Under the pieces are notes generated by a model. The model saw only the letters and a program-made list of their open reading frames with translations, ran no database searches and was not told the origin of the DNA. Position numbers and translations under genes: made by a program. A stretch of DNA of 64,000 bases from Numida meleagris (lineage: Eukaryota > Chordata > Aves > Galliformes > Numididae). The stretch is from contig NC_034414.1 in the NCBI RefSeq assembly GCF_002078875.1, positions 18,143,883 to 18,207,882 of the forward strand. The letters run 5' to 3'. Below, piece by piece: positions 1-13,619 of this stretch (position 1 is its first letter; the number at the start of each line of letters is the position of its first letter).

Positions 1-2827
1 AGACACATGTAACCATATACCCATTCAGACAACAAAAAGCTACAGGGAAAGAGTGATGAGGCTATGACAGACACTTGAAAAGCATGAAAATATTTGTTTG
101 GGGATGAAACATACATACTCTCCAACTGCACTGATTTTGCTAGACAATACTACAAGTCAGATCTTCATTTTAGATCTGACCAAAATATCAGTTGGTACCA
201 ATTATTAATACCATCTACTATTTCCAGCTGAAATAACTTTATTCTGTGTGAGTTTATTGCAGGTTTCTTGTCTTTGGACAGTTTCTCAGTCATTCTCACC
301 CTACTACTGCTCCCATTCAAGTGGCTTTGTGCCTTTCCACATCTAGCTAAAGCACTGAGAAATGGGAGAGATCAGGTGACAGCTTAAGCTGCTTTGCAAG
401 GAACTCATTAGGGGTTCCTCACGCAGTTTTTCCAACAGCAGCACTGCTGCATCTGCGCAGCTTCTTCTTTTTCTCTACTGTCTTTGATCCGAATGCAAAG
501 GTAGAACAGAAGGTAACCTTTTAAAACTACAGTGGAATGTGATTTATTCTAAATGGCAGCAGCTACATGGCGGGTCCTGCAGAGTACGTCAAAATCTTAG
601 CATCTGACCACACTACTGCAACACACTTTGAAAGTGAAAATACTATGTAAAATAAAAACATTCTCACTGTGTTATCAGACGTACGTTAATTAGGCCAAGA
701 AAATTAACTGGCTAATTTGTATTCAGCTTCGTTCAAACTCATCCCAAAGAAATAAGATATAAGCATATTGGGACAAACTTCCACTTGTCTTTGCCTTTAG
801 CTTGGCTGTTCATATCCACAGTACCAGTGTGCAAACCATGTATGTACCAGAAACACATCTTCAAAAGGCCGCACATACTGGAACAATTTGTCAAGCTCAC
901 TAACGGATTTCTCTCCCAACCTTCTTGTGATCTTAAATACTCGGCAGCATGTGTTTCTTGTATCAACGAGAGGGGAATCTTACAAGCTTGTATTGGAAAT
1001 TCTCTGAGGAGACATTTACAAACAGCTTTAACAAAAGAGATATAAAAAAAGCCATAAGAAGGGGTGCCAAAATTTGCACCTTGTGGCTGAAGAAGCACGC
1101 CTCCAATGGTAGTCTCAGAGGGAACGCAGCTGGATGTAGGTGGAAGGGAAGAAATATTCTCTACTGCAAAGAGCCTACAGTGGAGGTTGGCCATGCCAGC
1201 TGCATTTCATCATTAAACCGTTCATTTAGCAAAGTACAGCCACAAGCACGCACGCACACACACGTATAAGGGAGCAATCTGTGGCTGACTGGTAGAATAA
1301 CAAAATGTTGTATCTGCTTTATTTTGATTAACTTGAGTCTCAGAGAAAGACAAGAAAGAAGAGGCTATGGCTCACTGGACAGAGAGAGCACCACTCAGCT
1401 GTATTCACAGAAGAGGATTTTTAGGCCTACAATTACTTTCTAGTATTTGCCAAAGGAGGAATTCATCACTGCTTTGCCATAGAAACTCTTCTGAATCTTT
1501 ACAAAACGTTACAATGGTATGCGGAGAGTCAAACACAGGAGCCATGCTACACCTGTGATCATTAGTTACCACGCTCAAGGGACTCCTGGCAACAGCATCC
1601 TTCCAGAGAACTGTCAGGGATACCACATGGATAAGCCAGTCTGATGCCTCTGCATGCATATAGCAATTTGAGTGCCACTATATTAAATTCCCCCGAGAGA
1701 GGCAGCACCAACAGATATAAAATAATTTATTGCAAAGTGCATTTCCATCTGCCCTGTGGGTTACCAATTGCACCCATGTTCTACTCAGGGTGCCAGCCCT
1801 CAGGAAATTAGATGGCCTAAAGGCACAGAAAGTAGTTGCATTTTATCAGCATATAGGTCATCTCTGATGAAAAGCTCTTAATCACAGACATAGTAGCACA
1901 ATACCCAACAGCGTGTCACGACTTTTACATTCTCAAGAGGTCTGGCTGCTAGGCAAGTTGCTTTTTTTTTTTCTTTTCATTTTTTCTTAAATAATTAATA
2001 TCTGTGATAATTACAGGGGACAGTCTCCTCCTAGTAGGTTTGGTGCAGGAGATGGCTCTTATCCCCAAGAACACATTGCTTAGTGACTCCTGTTTCAAAT
2101 CCCCAGACTCTCTCAGAGGAAAAAGTATAATGCTGCCCATCCAACCACCAGATCCATCATAAAAGGAACTTTGAAAATGAGAGTCAGGTGCCTAGATAGA
2201 TCTGGTGGCACATTACTATACAAGCCTCAAAAGATAAATATGAGGTATGATCCTGGCAACATTACTTCTAATACGACATAGCCAAGACACGTGGATTAGC
2301 TCCACCGAGGGTCTTAGAAAGTGAGCTTGTCAGACCCACAGAGGATAAGAATGATCATGGTCCAGTACAGGCTAACCCCAACACCTCAGGCTGGCATGCC
2401 AGAAACACCAGGCAAAGACTGATCGAACACAGTTTTGGAGGCGAGTATTGCCAAGACCTGTATACTTACCACCAACTCCAGAATGCTTGCTCAGAGGGGA
2501 TGGGATAATGGAGAAAGAAAACTCAAAAAACAGCTGCCTCAAGAAATGACTTGTATTTGTAAGAAAAGCAATGAATGCCTGGCACAGAGTAAAAAAATGC
2601 TTGTATGAAGTTAAAGTGAAAGAACAGAGGCAAATGTTCTTCAAATACCAGCAGCACACATTGTTAACAGTGCAAATATAAACTACAAAATGTTAGACTA
2701 ATCTAGTTAGCCAGAATACAATGTTAGCCAATGTAGGAAATGGTTGAGTTCTGCCACTGATGGCCTTATGGCTAAGAATTAAAAGGACAGGCACATTAAA
2801 AAAAACCCTAAAAATCCTACGGTGTGG

Positions 2828-4470
2828 TTATTTTTTCTTCCCTCCCCCTTTTGCCTGGCGTGTAGGCATGGGCAACGAGGCCCTCTCGGTTATGGCTCTC
2901 TGCAGCCGGCCACTGCGACAAGGCAGCGTGGCCTGCGGCGGTTCTCGAGAGTCGCTCGTCCCTTCAGCCCCTGGTAAGCACACAGTGGAGGTTGCCACTG
3001 CATCCTCACCAGTCCATGTCGAGGCACAGGTTAACTCGACATGGGGGGTGGCTCTTTGGGAGATGCGTGTTTCAAGGACCTGTGTCCGTGGCTGCTTGAG
3101 AAAAGCTAAAATCTCTGACAGGTAGTTATGGATGGCTCTTGTGGAGGTAGCCACAATGCCCAGCTGCAGCTCCATGCGGCCCATGGACTGTGACATGAGA
3201 CCCATGGACTGTGCATGCTCCCTCTTGATATTTTCCAGCAGCTGCACAATCCTACTGTTGGTTTCCATCAACAGCTTCTCTCCCTCTGTTAGCTGGGGCT
3301 GCCCTCTCCAACCCCGATCCCTAGGGACAGGCTCAACACCGCGGTGCTCTTCATTCATCTCATCATTGCCCTCCTCCTCAGGAGAGTCACTTTCAAACTG
3401 AGGAGTCCTACTGAGTGACTGATCCCCGGGAGATTGTATGTCCATGGTACACTCCGGAGTCCGCGCTGGCGTTTGAAATCCCTCAAAATCCTCCCCAACG
3501 TTGCTGTGCGTTTCAGACGAGGACAACGGCCACTGCCAGCTCTCTGTGGTCCTGGCCGGTGAGTCTTCATCAGAGGCAGGCACCGAGGATTCCTGTTCTT
3601 CAGCCGGTGTGGACGGTGAGCTCCCTCGGAGACGGCCAGCTTGCCCCGAGGATCCAGGAACCTCCCCATCTTGTTCCCCAGTGACATCTGGCAATCAAAT
3701 AGAGGAGCAACAACCACTGTATCTGAGGCCAGGCAGATGGAGGTATCTACATGCATTGGACAACACATAGAAAGAAGCCAGTTGGGAAGCCAGAGTGTAT
3801 GTGTTTGGGCAAACGGAAGGGTGGGCTAAAGTTTAATGACTGCATTGGGCACGTGGCAGTTGATGTTATTAACTGCCTTTCATATAAATGCACACTGTCC
3901 TGTACCCACAACACACACAGCCATGCTGCATCCCAAGGCAGGAGCTACCAATTCACCTCATTTGTGACTGTAACAGGAAATGTCAGTGAACCTATCAAAA
4001 AGCTCACCTATGCACTGCAGTGGTGTCAGTCAGACATCCCTGGGATGAGCTCAGGGCCAAGTGTCCAAGTGAGCTTCCTGTGGTGTCAGATGTGCTCCAC
4101 CACTGGCTGAGGGCAGCCCTTTGTTGTTCTGAAGCACTGCTGGCTATCTTCACTTTTGTCCGACGTCTCACGTCACCCCTACCCCTAAGTGTGTCCTCTC
4201 CCAAATCATTGCTGCGAGCGATGGCGGCTGTCCACAGCATTTATCCTGGGAGCAATGCCCTCCCCCACATCTGCTGGATTTTCTTGCTCTTTTCTCCAAA
4301 GAGTAGGCAATGGTATCTGAGGGCATTGCTCTCCAGGATCTCCTTGTCTTCCGAAAATAAGTAAGCTCTGCCCTTCCCTGTCTACTTCTCCCCATGTCTG
4401 AGGGCATACGGTGGAAATCAGGGTGCAAGTGATTGCCTGTGGCAGTGTCATGCCTACTCTCTAACATCCC
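2828..4470 (-). pseudogene. Decayed MYB/SANT-like gene of Harbinger-transposon type (NAIF1-like)
   Basis: Read on the minus strand, about 4370-4080 holds a broken MYB/SANT-like segment. In one frame it gives EDKEILESNALRYHCLLFGE then KSKKIQQMWGRA, followed by a stop. A second frame continues INAVDSRHRSQQ, and further on a third piece reads RRRTKVKIASSASEQQ. These resemble the helix, W-x-x-I and basic RRRTK parts of MYB-like proteins encoded by PIF/Harbinger elements and domesticated as NAIF1, TSNARE1 and MSANTD genes. Downstream, 3694-2828 keeps a 288-codon open frame: a Ser/Glu-rich acidic linker, then a helical stretch around residues 140-200 (LLMETNSRIVQLLENIKREH, later NYLSEILAFL) and a Lys-rich end. 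This N-terminal MYB, acidic linker, C-terminal helix order is the family's layout. The N-terminal half has frameshifts and stops, so it is not a working gene as a whole. No terminal inverted repeats or matching DDE transposase were found. The family name is inference from memory. Confidence 0.55.
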
Positions 4471-4633
4471 AGTCTCAAAAAATGTTATTCTGTACAGGTT
4501 AATTTCTACTCTTTAAAATACTTTATATGCTGCTCTTTGGACCTCAGCTTGAAGCTGTGAGCTTACATCTGGAAGGTATTGCTGAGGTCAGGTTAAAACG
4601 ATACTTCTGCTTCAGTTTATGAATCAGGGTATG

Positions 4634-4691
4634 ATTTTGTTTTGTTGTGCTTCTGTTGTTGTTCTTATTGTTTTGCTGTTGTTGTTGTTTT
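4634..4691. repeat. Imperfect TTG microsatellite
   Basis: Repeated GTT/TTG units with interruptions. A 103-codon open frame that begins here simply translates the repeat and the AT-rich DNA after it. Confidence 0.85.
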
Positions 4692-4907
4692 ATATGGTTT
4701 TAAAATGAAACCTCCTTCTGATAGACCCAAGGATCCCTTCTCCTCTATGTCAGTCCCTATCTACTCTCATGTGGCAATCTTTATTTCTGTGCTCAAGTGC
4801 CTCCAATATTATACTGCTCTAAAAGGGATTCTGTGCCGCATAATACAATTACGATCTTTTAATGCTAAAGTCATGGATATTATTTATGCATTTAACTTAT
4901 TCATTAC

Positions 4908-4937
4908 TTCAAAGTATTCACATTCAAAGTATTCACA
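4908..4937. repeat. Perfect 15-bp tandem duplication
   Basis: The unit ttcaaagtattcaca occurs twice in a row without mismatch, a small recent duplication in intronic DNA. Confidence 0.95.
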
Positions 4938-7758
4938 CTATGTCTCTATCTAGTTGACTGTCCAGTTGCATGTTTTATGGAGAGTGAGGATGAGATAGTA
5001 TTTGTAAAAAGGCATGATCTCCTTATGAAAATGGATTTTCGGGACAAACTGTCATGCAATCATTGGCTCTTCTACTCCATAGAGATTTGAAAGGGACTAT
5101 ATCAACCTATCTATCTGTAATACCTGCTTCTTCCTTTGCAATTCTTTTCCCCCTTTGCCCTACTGATACAGCCATAGCTGCAATTCCTCATTAACAAATC
5201 TCTCTTAACAACTATACTGTAGGACTACAAAATTGTTTCTCAGCATTTTCTTATTTGAGTATACATGTAATAAAGAAAGAAAGAAAAAAACAAATCAGGG
5301 GATCTATTTTTACCACACATAGCAAACACACATTTCAGTTAAATTCTACGGAATTGGAAAAAGAAAAAGGGTTATATATATTCATTCTGGTAGATACACT
5401 GGTCATACAAAATGTCTTTGAATTTCTTTAGATATATCATCAGAAAATTCCCCATATCTGAAAACTCCATTTTCCTGACATGTTCTAAACAGCCCATCTA
5501 GCAATTGGTAAGTAATAGAACTAAGCTAAATTAAAAGTCAAAAATGGAAACAAAACAAAAGAAAAAACTCCAAAATCCACATAAATTTATGAGTATTTCT
5601 GTAAATAGTTTCACTGAGTTAAGATTGTTCAGATTTAGGGGGATAGTAACACTTTTGTTATTTGTGTATGTTTACACATTTGCCAGAGGCTTGTGAAGAA
5701 AAGTTTCTCTGAAAAAAGTATAATACACTTTTGCCAAGTCCCTAATTCTCTATGAAAGCGTACCATTTGCCATCCTCCTAATCAATACTCTCAGCCTTTC
5801 AGAGCTGAAGGAAAAGCATCTGGCATAGGTGACCAATAACACAAATGACAAAGAGTCCAAGCAAACAGTCTGTGAGAACCCATGGGAGAAAGTTAACTAT
5901 GGAAACTATTGGCGAATACTTATGAATAATGAATACATTCACAGATTTTAGCATAGGTTTGTTAACTTGACTAGCAAGGAAAAGGAGGAATATTCATTAA
6001 CTGTTATTATACATAACAAAGTATTCAACAACTCTAGTCACTTTGTTTTCTGGAAACTTTGTGAAGTATTGACATGGGGCATGGGGGAAACCGAGGGTGT
6101 GTTAGGTGCGTTACAGGCATGGTCTGACACAAACTATGTTCGCTGCCGAGCAACGATGGGAAATCTGCCTCAAGGTCAACGGCTGACATCAGAGTGATGA
6201 ACGTGTCAGTATCTGCCCAATAAATCCATTCCTTGATGACCAAAATTTGCACTACATTCCTGTTAAGGTGATGTCACCTGCTGCTGGGTCAGTGCTGTGG
6301 AAAAGCTGCGCCACTTACATACAGTAGGGCACTGGAAAACTCGGTTTGTCTGTGAACTGTCCTCATCCAGTGAAGAAGCTCTCTATTTTAAAGAGCAGGA
6401 TTAAAACTGGCTAAAACCATTACCTGAACCAAATGCCTTTACCTCATTTCCTTAGCAAAAGGGGTCTTAAAAATAAATAAGTGAGGAGAGAGCACTAAGA
6501 GAGCCCAGTCGAAATTGACTGTGGATTGACCTTTGCATCAACATGGTTGATCTTGCTTGGCTGCTGACTTTAAAAATTCTCTCTCTTTTAAAATAAAGCT
6601 TAAAATAAAGTGGGTACAAAGAAGCACAACTAGCTTCTTTAGGTGTGAAGCAAGGGGAAGAGGTCAGATTCTCTGATCACAACATCTTGCTCACAGCGAC
6701 ATGTAAGACTTTCAGACAACACACATCAGCTTTGTCTTTTTATATTTATGCCTAGTAATACCAGCCAAAATACTAACAGTCTTCAGAGCTGTGACCTGTT
6801 CTATATTTCTAACTTCATGTTCCTTGCTCTGCTAGGCCATGATTCCCAGCTGGGTCCTTAAACGATCAAGTAAGGGAATCAGAAAAGAGCATGCATATGG
6901 ACTAAAGGAAATGCAAAGCTCTAGAAGTCAGTGACCCACTGCAGTTTATCTTCAGTGCTTGATCACTGTATGATGCATCTATTTCCAAAAGTAACACGGG
7001 ACTTTAATGTTTCTGAAGACTGTTTTCTGCTTTACCTCACCGATTTTGTTACGTTTAATCTGTTTTTAAAGTGGTTCCTGTAAGAGCTACTAGGGAACCA
7101 ACATCAAAGTCCTAACTATCTTCCTTTCTTTCTTGCTGTCAGACAAGCCCTCTGTTTCTGCAGCATAGCTAGCTGCCTGTAAGGGTGTTTGCACCGGGCT
7201 GATATAGAGCTTGGTCTGATGTGGCTTAACAGTGGTGAATTGGTCCTGGTGGCCCCAGAAGAACTGTTCTGAACATGGTGACTATGTCAGGATTATGGAG
7301 CCTCTGGGTGCATGAATACATCCATCATATTGGAGCACTACTATACCACGTTGTCCCCTTGAGACACAACATTCAGTACCATGCTTTCCTAATGACAATC
7401 TTTCAAATTTGTTATTAGATGCATTTAGGAATGTAGCAGTTATCTGGCTGAGATATATAGAGAACTAAACATTCGATTCAACTATAGGGATAGAAGACCA
7501 AGACAGAGGCCAAGAACAGAGCAGGGCTTTGAATATAGACAAACTTTAGAGACATCAGAAAAATTTCTTTAGCTTTTGTTCACTGAAGAACATTTGCAAC
7601 TTATGCCTGTGTTGTGCCTTACCTGTCACTTCGACTGGCAGTTGATCCCTCCCCTGAGATGTGCTGTTCTTTAAGAATCCCTCCTTTTGAAATCCCACCA
7701 TTTCTGTTTCACCTCTGCTACTGGACCGTTGCCTTTTCCATTTACATTTCCTTTTCAG

Positions 7759-7814
7759 ATTCCCCGCCAGTAGAGCTGGACGTGAGGGGTGGGGTACCGT
7801 CTTCCTGCTGACAG
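7759..7814 (+). other. Candidate antisense exon (56 nt) in a GC-richer island
   Basis: On the plus strand tttacatttccttttcag|ATTCCCCG...CTGACAG|gtaggt pairs a strong acceptor with a strong donor, opposite to SHANK2. One frame is open, but the product is unknown. It sits at the edge of a GC-richer block (7.76-7.96 kb). An antisense noncoding transcript would explain it; chance is equally possible. Confidence 0.2.
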
Positions 7815-10038
7815 GTAGGTGGAGATGTTCCTTGGCCACAAGTGGGCCAGGAGCTCAACAACAGCGGTACCACAGTTGGGGAGCTTCCTGGGACCTGCCT
7901 CTGCTGCTCTGGACCTGGGCCTCTGCCTGTATCTGCATCATGCCTCCTGGGGTGGGTGCATTTTTCAAACTGCTTAGGTACCAAGGTGATAGATGCCTTG
8001 TATATACCTAAGATAGATACAGACAGAAACTGTACCAGGCACAATCTGTTATGCAAAACTTAATACAATGCCAATTGCACCTATATGCTGTAGTATCACC
8101 CACCTTTTCTAGCATCTGCAGACAACCACAGTCAAATATTTGGCACATGAATTTTTCCTTTTGAAAAGTGACGGAAACAGAGGACATTCATTCTTCCTTG
8201 GTGTCAACCGGTCTAGAAACTTAGGACTTAATGTCAGGTACTGCATATGCACATATTTTGCTCCACCACCTCCCCTAAGCGTGAGTGTGCAAGTTTAGTT
8301 TAATTTCTTTCATTAACCAATACAATTTGTGTTTCTTTGTCAATAATCTGTGAAAATCAGTTACATAAGCAATACTAAAACTAAAGGAGTAGTCTTACGT
8401 GTGAATATTAAAAATGCATAGAGAAGCATTTAAACTATGTAATGATATGACCTCGTGGTGTTGTTTTTGTCATTTTTTTTAATTATTTCTTCCTTGTATG
8501 TTTAACTACAGGTAGTTTGTTTTTAGCATAAGGACCAGAAGCTAATATGTGTTAAATGATAAATCTGCATGTACAGAAAGAATGTCTAAAACAAGTAGGC
8601 GCTCTCATAACCATCGCATTCCTTTTAGATTTTTGTTGCTTCCCATACAAAGGCAAATGACTTTGCCCTTCTTAATTTGTTAAAGAATGACAAATACTTG
8701 ATAAATACTTCAGGATGAACATCTCTGCACTGGGAGGAACTGTGTAAAGGACAATTTGGGCATACAGTACATATGGGAATCTAGATAATGCTTTCAAAGA
8801 AGCAGATGAACAAAATTCTGTAACAGCTTTCCAGTACCAGTGGGGGTGTAGCACCAAGGTAAGAATCTACTAATTTCAAAAGCAAGCTTGATTAGACTAC
8901 AGACGCTCATATGATAACGTTGCTTGTCATAGAAGCAACTGTATTTGAAGAATAAATCTGTAGTGTCTCTGCAGAAAAACAGATGACATGTATTTGGAAA
9001 TGGTTAAAAAGGAATCTGTTGCATTAGCTATGCCCACAGAAAACTAATGTTTTTTTTTTTTTAGCTATTCAAATGTGAATAGAAAAAAAATCAAACACTA
9101 AAAGTAGATAAGGTATAACAAGGTCTTCAGCATATCACTAAGAATTAAAAGGCCGGACAAAGCTAAATAACTGTGTCAGTGGAAGAGTATTAAAGGTCAA
9201 GATTTAAACCCAAACGTGTTTATGATCATTATTAGAGGAAAGAAACAAGTTGAGCCTATGCCATCTAAATATCATAGTTATAAAAAAAACCACATAGAAA
9301 TCGAATGATTTGAGTTTTCAGTTAGAACATCAGACTAATACTCATAAACCTGCCACCATGAGCACATTTCAATCTGGAATTAAGTTGTTCCAGCCCTGAT
9401 CAAAATAAACAATTTGCAGGACTGTGCTTAAGTCACAGTACCAAAATCACATGGTTTTCATATTGCGAACAACAGGCAGAGAATATTACTTTAGAAGTTA
9501 GCATGAGGAAATAACAGAAGTGCTTTGCAACGCAGTCAAAAACACAAGCCATTTGAAACATCTCCTTTCTAGTAAAACTGAGTAAAAACACATGTATGTT
9601 GTCTGAGGTACTGTAAACTCTTCTATGTACAAAAAATTCAAAAATGGGAAAATAATGAAAAATAAATCAGTAAAACATAAAAACTGTGAGTAAAATTAAT
9701 CATTTAACATTGAATATCTACAAACATAATTACATGACTTAGAAAAATTATTTGTATGTATTCACATTAAGGAACTACCAAAACTTTCTTGAAAGAAAGT
9801 CTTATTTGTGTTTCTAGGCCTGAAAATAACTTCACATTACTACATATAAGTCATATTTACATGCCATAGTCACACAATCAAAAGTAATTTTAGGAAGGCA
9901 GATAACCGATATTTGTTCAAATTCTTTCTAGATACAATTTTCAAGTACCAGCTCTTCAACAGTATGTTCAATTAATAAAATTATTTTACAGGCATTTAAA
10001 ATGCACCTGCAATCCTGCAGCCTTACAATTCAGCCTAC

Positions 10039-10074
10039 CTTGAAAGAGGAATGGTCATTGTCTAACACTGGTTT
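10039..10074 (-). other. Candidate 36-nt cassette exon
   Basis: The acceptor tctgctttgtttttgttcttaaacag is among the strongest polypyrimidine tracts in the window, and the donor is TTCAAG|gtaggc. The 36 nt read KPVLDNDHSSFK in phase 0 only. The preceding SHANK2 microexon leaves phase 1, in which this exon has a TGA stop, so it cannot join it directly as coding sequence. It may be a decoy, a poison exon or a noncoding exon. Confidence 0.2.
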
Positions 10075-11437
10075 CTGTTTAAGAACAAAAACAAAGCAGA
10101 GAATATAGTCAATACCCACTCCTACCCTGCAAGCCAGGTGGAATTTAATTGGCAATTTGATATTCTGTTTAAGAGACAGCATTTGAAAATTTGGCCTAGT
10201 CGGAAAAGAAACACAATCAACCAAAAGATACGAAAAAGAAAGATGGAGGACCCAAGACACTTGCAGCCTTCTCCATTCTTACACTTACTCTCACACCTCC
10301 ACACCGAAGGGAAAAAACAAGCAAACTATGACCAATTATCTAAAAAAATTTATTTTTGATTATATTAGGAATTAGTTAACATGGATATATGAACATTTGA
10401 AGAAAAATTGCAGCAAAAGGAGTTTTGAGATGAGGGAGATAAGTCCTTCATCTCCCTGGCTCCTGAAAAAGAGAGAGAACACATTAAAAGTGCTGAAAAG
10501 TTTTCCATTGTCCTAACTGTACCATGTTGGGAAATATATGCAATTCTTACTGCTCCTCAAACACTCATGATTTTGAGTATGTTGTTAAATATTCATTTGA
10601 TAATATCTGAGTATAACAAGTGACACTCACATATGCCAACGTATTTCATTCACCTGGCTCCAAATGCTACAAAACCCATATTTTCTTTAACACTTACAAT
10701 TCTTTTTCCAACTTCATTTATACCATTGTCTTGTTGGTTGATGCAGAAAGGTTTTGAAAACCTTTTCCAATTACTGTCCTGCAGCAAAGAAAAATGAGTA
10801 TTAGGAAAGGGCACTACACAGACTAGAGAAAAATCTGATAAATTCAAAATAATACTAGTGTAAATGAGGAGAACACCCGCACAGTGACTCATCTGACCTC
10901 CCTGTTCAGTGATTCCCAGTGTTTTCAAAACATCATTTATAGCTTCCCACTTTGAGCAATATGAACCCTCACTTGAAGAAATGTTCAGGACTGATAGTTA
11001 CTTGTTAATCTAAGATTCTATGTCAAATGTTGCTAAAAAAACAAAACAAAACAAAAAAAAACCAGCACACCTGCTAGGTTTCGATTACTCTTTTCCCCAG
11101 AGGAAACCATTGCATTTTTCTCCTTGAAATGTGCTAACTTTCAATACTTTTCTCTTACAAAATGTTTTAAAAGCAGGTGTATTGTAGGTGTGATCCAAAT
11201 CCTGTATCCTCTTATACTTCCGTGGACTCCACATGAGACAGACTACGAGTCACAAAACCTGTAGCCTTCCTTCATCAACACAAAGATGGAGTCCATATTA
11301 TGTCACATACGTACACCACAAATTCCTCCCAGCACCACTGCTTCATGCTTGTGAAAATAATAACCATATGACAACCTTTATCTTGCTATTGCTAGCTCAT
11401 TAGAATTTCAAATAGGTAATGCAAATCAATTACTTAC

Positions 11438-11491
11438 AAAGATACTGTTCAAGAATTCTTCATCAAGTCTGATGCCTTTTGATCTCATCTT
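11438..11491 (-). other. Candidate 54-nt exon-like segment
   Basis: Sense cactgtattttag|AAGATGAG...AGTATCTTT|gtaagt has a perfect donor and a moderate acceptor. It is open in phase 0 (KMRSKGIRLDEEFLNSIF) but has TGA in phase 1, the phase left by the SHANK2 microexon. Most likely a pseudo-exon, which long introns carry in numbers. Confidence 0.15.
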
Positions 11492-13619
11492 CTAAAATAC
11501 AGTGTCTGGTGAAGATCAGAAAACCTTCTTCCTACATAGAAGCGCTGCAGATACCGGAAACTATCAAAGTTGACTCTGTGAGGGCTGTAAGAGTTGTTTT
11601 GATGATTTTTCCATTGTTTCCTGCAGACAAATCTCCATCATCAACTCCATCATATTGAAATTAAAAATGACTTTTTGAACTCAGACGTCTTTTGTGAGGG
11701 GTTTCTTCAAACATAACATAACACTTTAAGATAATCCACTGTTTGGCATTCATTTATATATATTTGCTCTGCAATTTCATTGTTTCAGATGCCATTAGAA
11801 TGTGCCACCTTTGAAACAATGGACAACAAGAATGAGATGAAGTGCGAATGCTTATTGCAGACAGAGCTAATAATATTTCTTTTGAATGCCATCAACTGAT
11901 ATTTTTCCATTCAAATGCAGCTAAGACTTGATGCCAGGTAACAATATTCTATGTTGATGATATCACAGTTATTTTTTATCTGAGAGGCAGCTCTAGCATC
12001 TAAACTGCTGAAGGGAGGGAAATCCTACTATTTGGTCCTTTAGCCCACACCAAAACCCAAAGATCAGCATTATCAGCACACAGAGGAATTATTTTACTTT
12101 GATTATGTATCAAATATATTAAAAAATAAATAACACATCCCCACTGCTCACAACTGACACTGTTATGACACCGTCAAAGTAGGGTTTTTTTGATACAGAT
12201 GATTTTTTTTATCTTGTCGTATTTCACTATGAAAATGCAGCCTGCAGTATCTTAATTTTCTACTTTCTCTTTAATTCTTGAACTGTCTCCCAAGGATTTT
12301 TGTATTAGCTTTTAATTTAAAAACTGTCTACTTAAGCTTTCACTGAAAATCCCAAGTTACTCACTAAATCAAACCCACTTCTTGGCAGTAAAAAGCTTAG
12401 GAGTATGAAGCTTTTGAATCATACATCCAGATGTTTACAGTACGTACTTGTTAAGAATCACATCATTTTAAAACTCTCTATCCACAAGAAGTTATTAGCA
12501 AGTACATCAAAATAAAAACTGAAGATCGAATCCTTCAAAAGCAAGCTTTTCACAAGCCATATAAAATTTTTATGAAGTTAAATTTATTATTTTAAAATAT
12601 TCATTTCGAAAATCTAATGAAATCTCTTTTTTGCAGTGATGATAAAAATTATGATTGAAAAAAATGCATTAGTAGTTTAATAAACTTTTAGTATTTTATC
12701 TTTAGAGTATTTTCAAATCTTAAGTTTAATTTGCATGAACATTTTGGATATTCTTCAGTATGAATGGGCTAACCACATATTATCTAGAATTGTACTGTAA
12801 GTACTGCATCAAAAAAGCTTGCTGCTACAATTGTTAGTCTGTTGTTGAAAACATATGAGTCACGTAAGAAAAAAAATAATGCCTCTTTCCCCTCCCTGAT
12901 ATCTCATAAAATCCAGAAACTAATTTTACTACTAAAAACACATCCTCTTCAAAACCGCAGTCCGGAACTGGATGTTATTTCTCCGAGTTAGGAAGCTGCT
13001 GTAAGCATAAAGTCAGTGGCACAGCCTGAGCATTCCTTACTTTTTAGTAATTTGTGCTATGAAACTGCAGTAAAATGGTAATACTGCCCACGACATACTG
13101 CTCTAAATTTTTTGCGACCTTAAGATTTTATTACCTATCTCTTTAGCCACAAATGGCATATAGTCGATACTCAACACAAAAATGCTGCCTATGCTCTTCC
13201 CTTCTCCCAGCCTCCCACTGAACCAAAACCCTCATCCAAAGAGGACCAAAAAACCAGTCAAACAGAACCACAAAAGCCACTAGTTCCATCTTAATGTCTC
13301 CCTCACCTATGACCCAGAAAACTGTATTTTGCTTGACAGATAACTCTACTATAACAATGTAAAGACTTTTATATGCTGCCAAAACATACCAGTTGCAATG
13401 GGGTTTTATTTGGCACATTTTCTGAATCAAGAATGGAAAATACCACTAGCTGAATCTCTGTTAGTGACCTGAAAGGAGGTCAGGAAGGAAGAGAAAATAA
13501 AGAGAGGAAAATAAATAACTTGATTTTGTATAACATTAAAAAACAAAAACTTCACTGCTGAGAGAAGACACTGCCTACAGCCTAGCCTTCCTTTCAGGGA
13601 CACCGAGCTTTGTCAAAGA

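Noticed and set aside
739..1194. 151-codon open frame on the minus strand with overlapping plus-strand frames
   Set aside because: Open in several frames at once, no family resemblance and no splice sites that fit SHANK2.
3355..3768. 137-codon minus-strand frame overlapping the Harbinger-type remnant
   Set aside because: It is another frame of the same decayed gene; at most its first part is a frameshifted continuation of the remnant, so it is not a separate gene.
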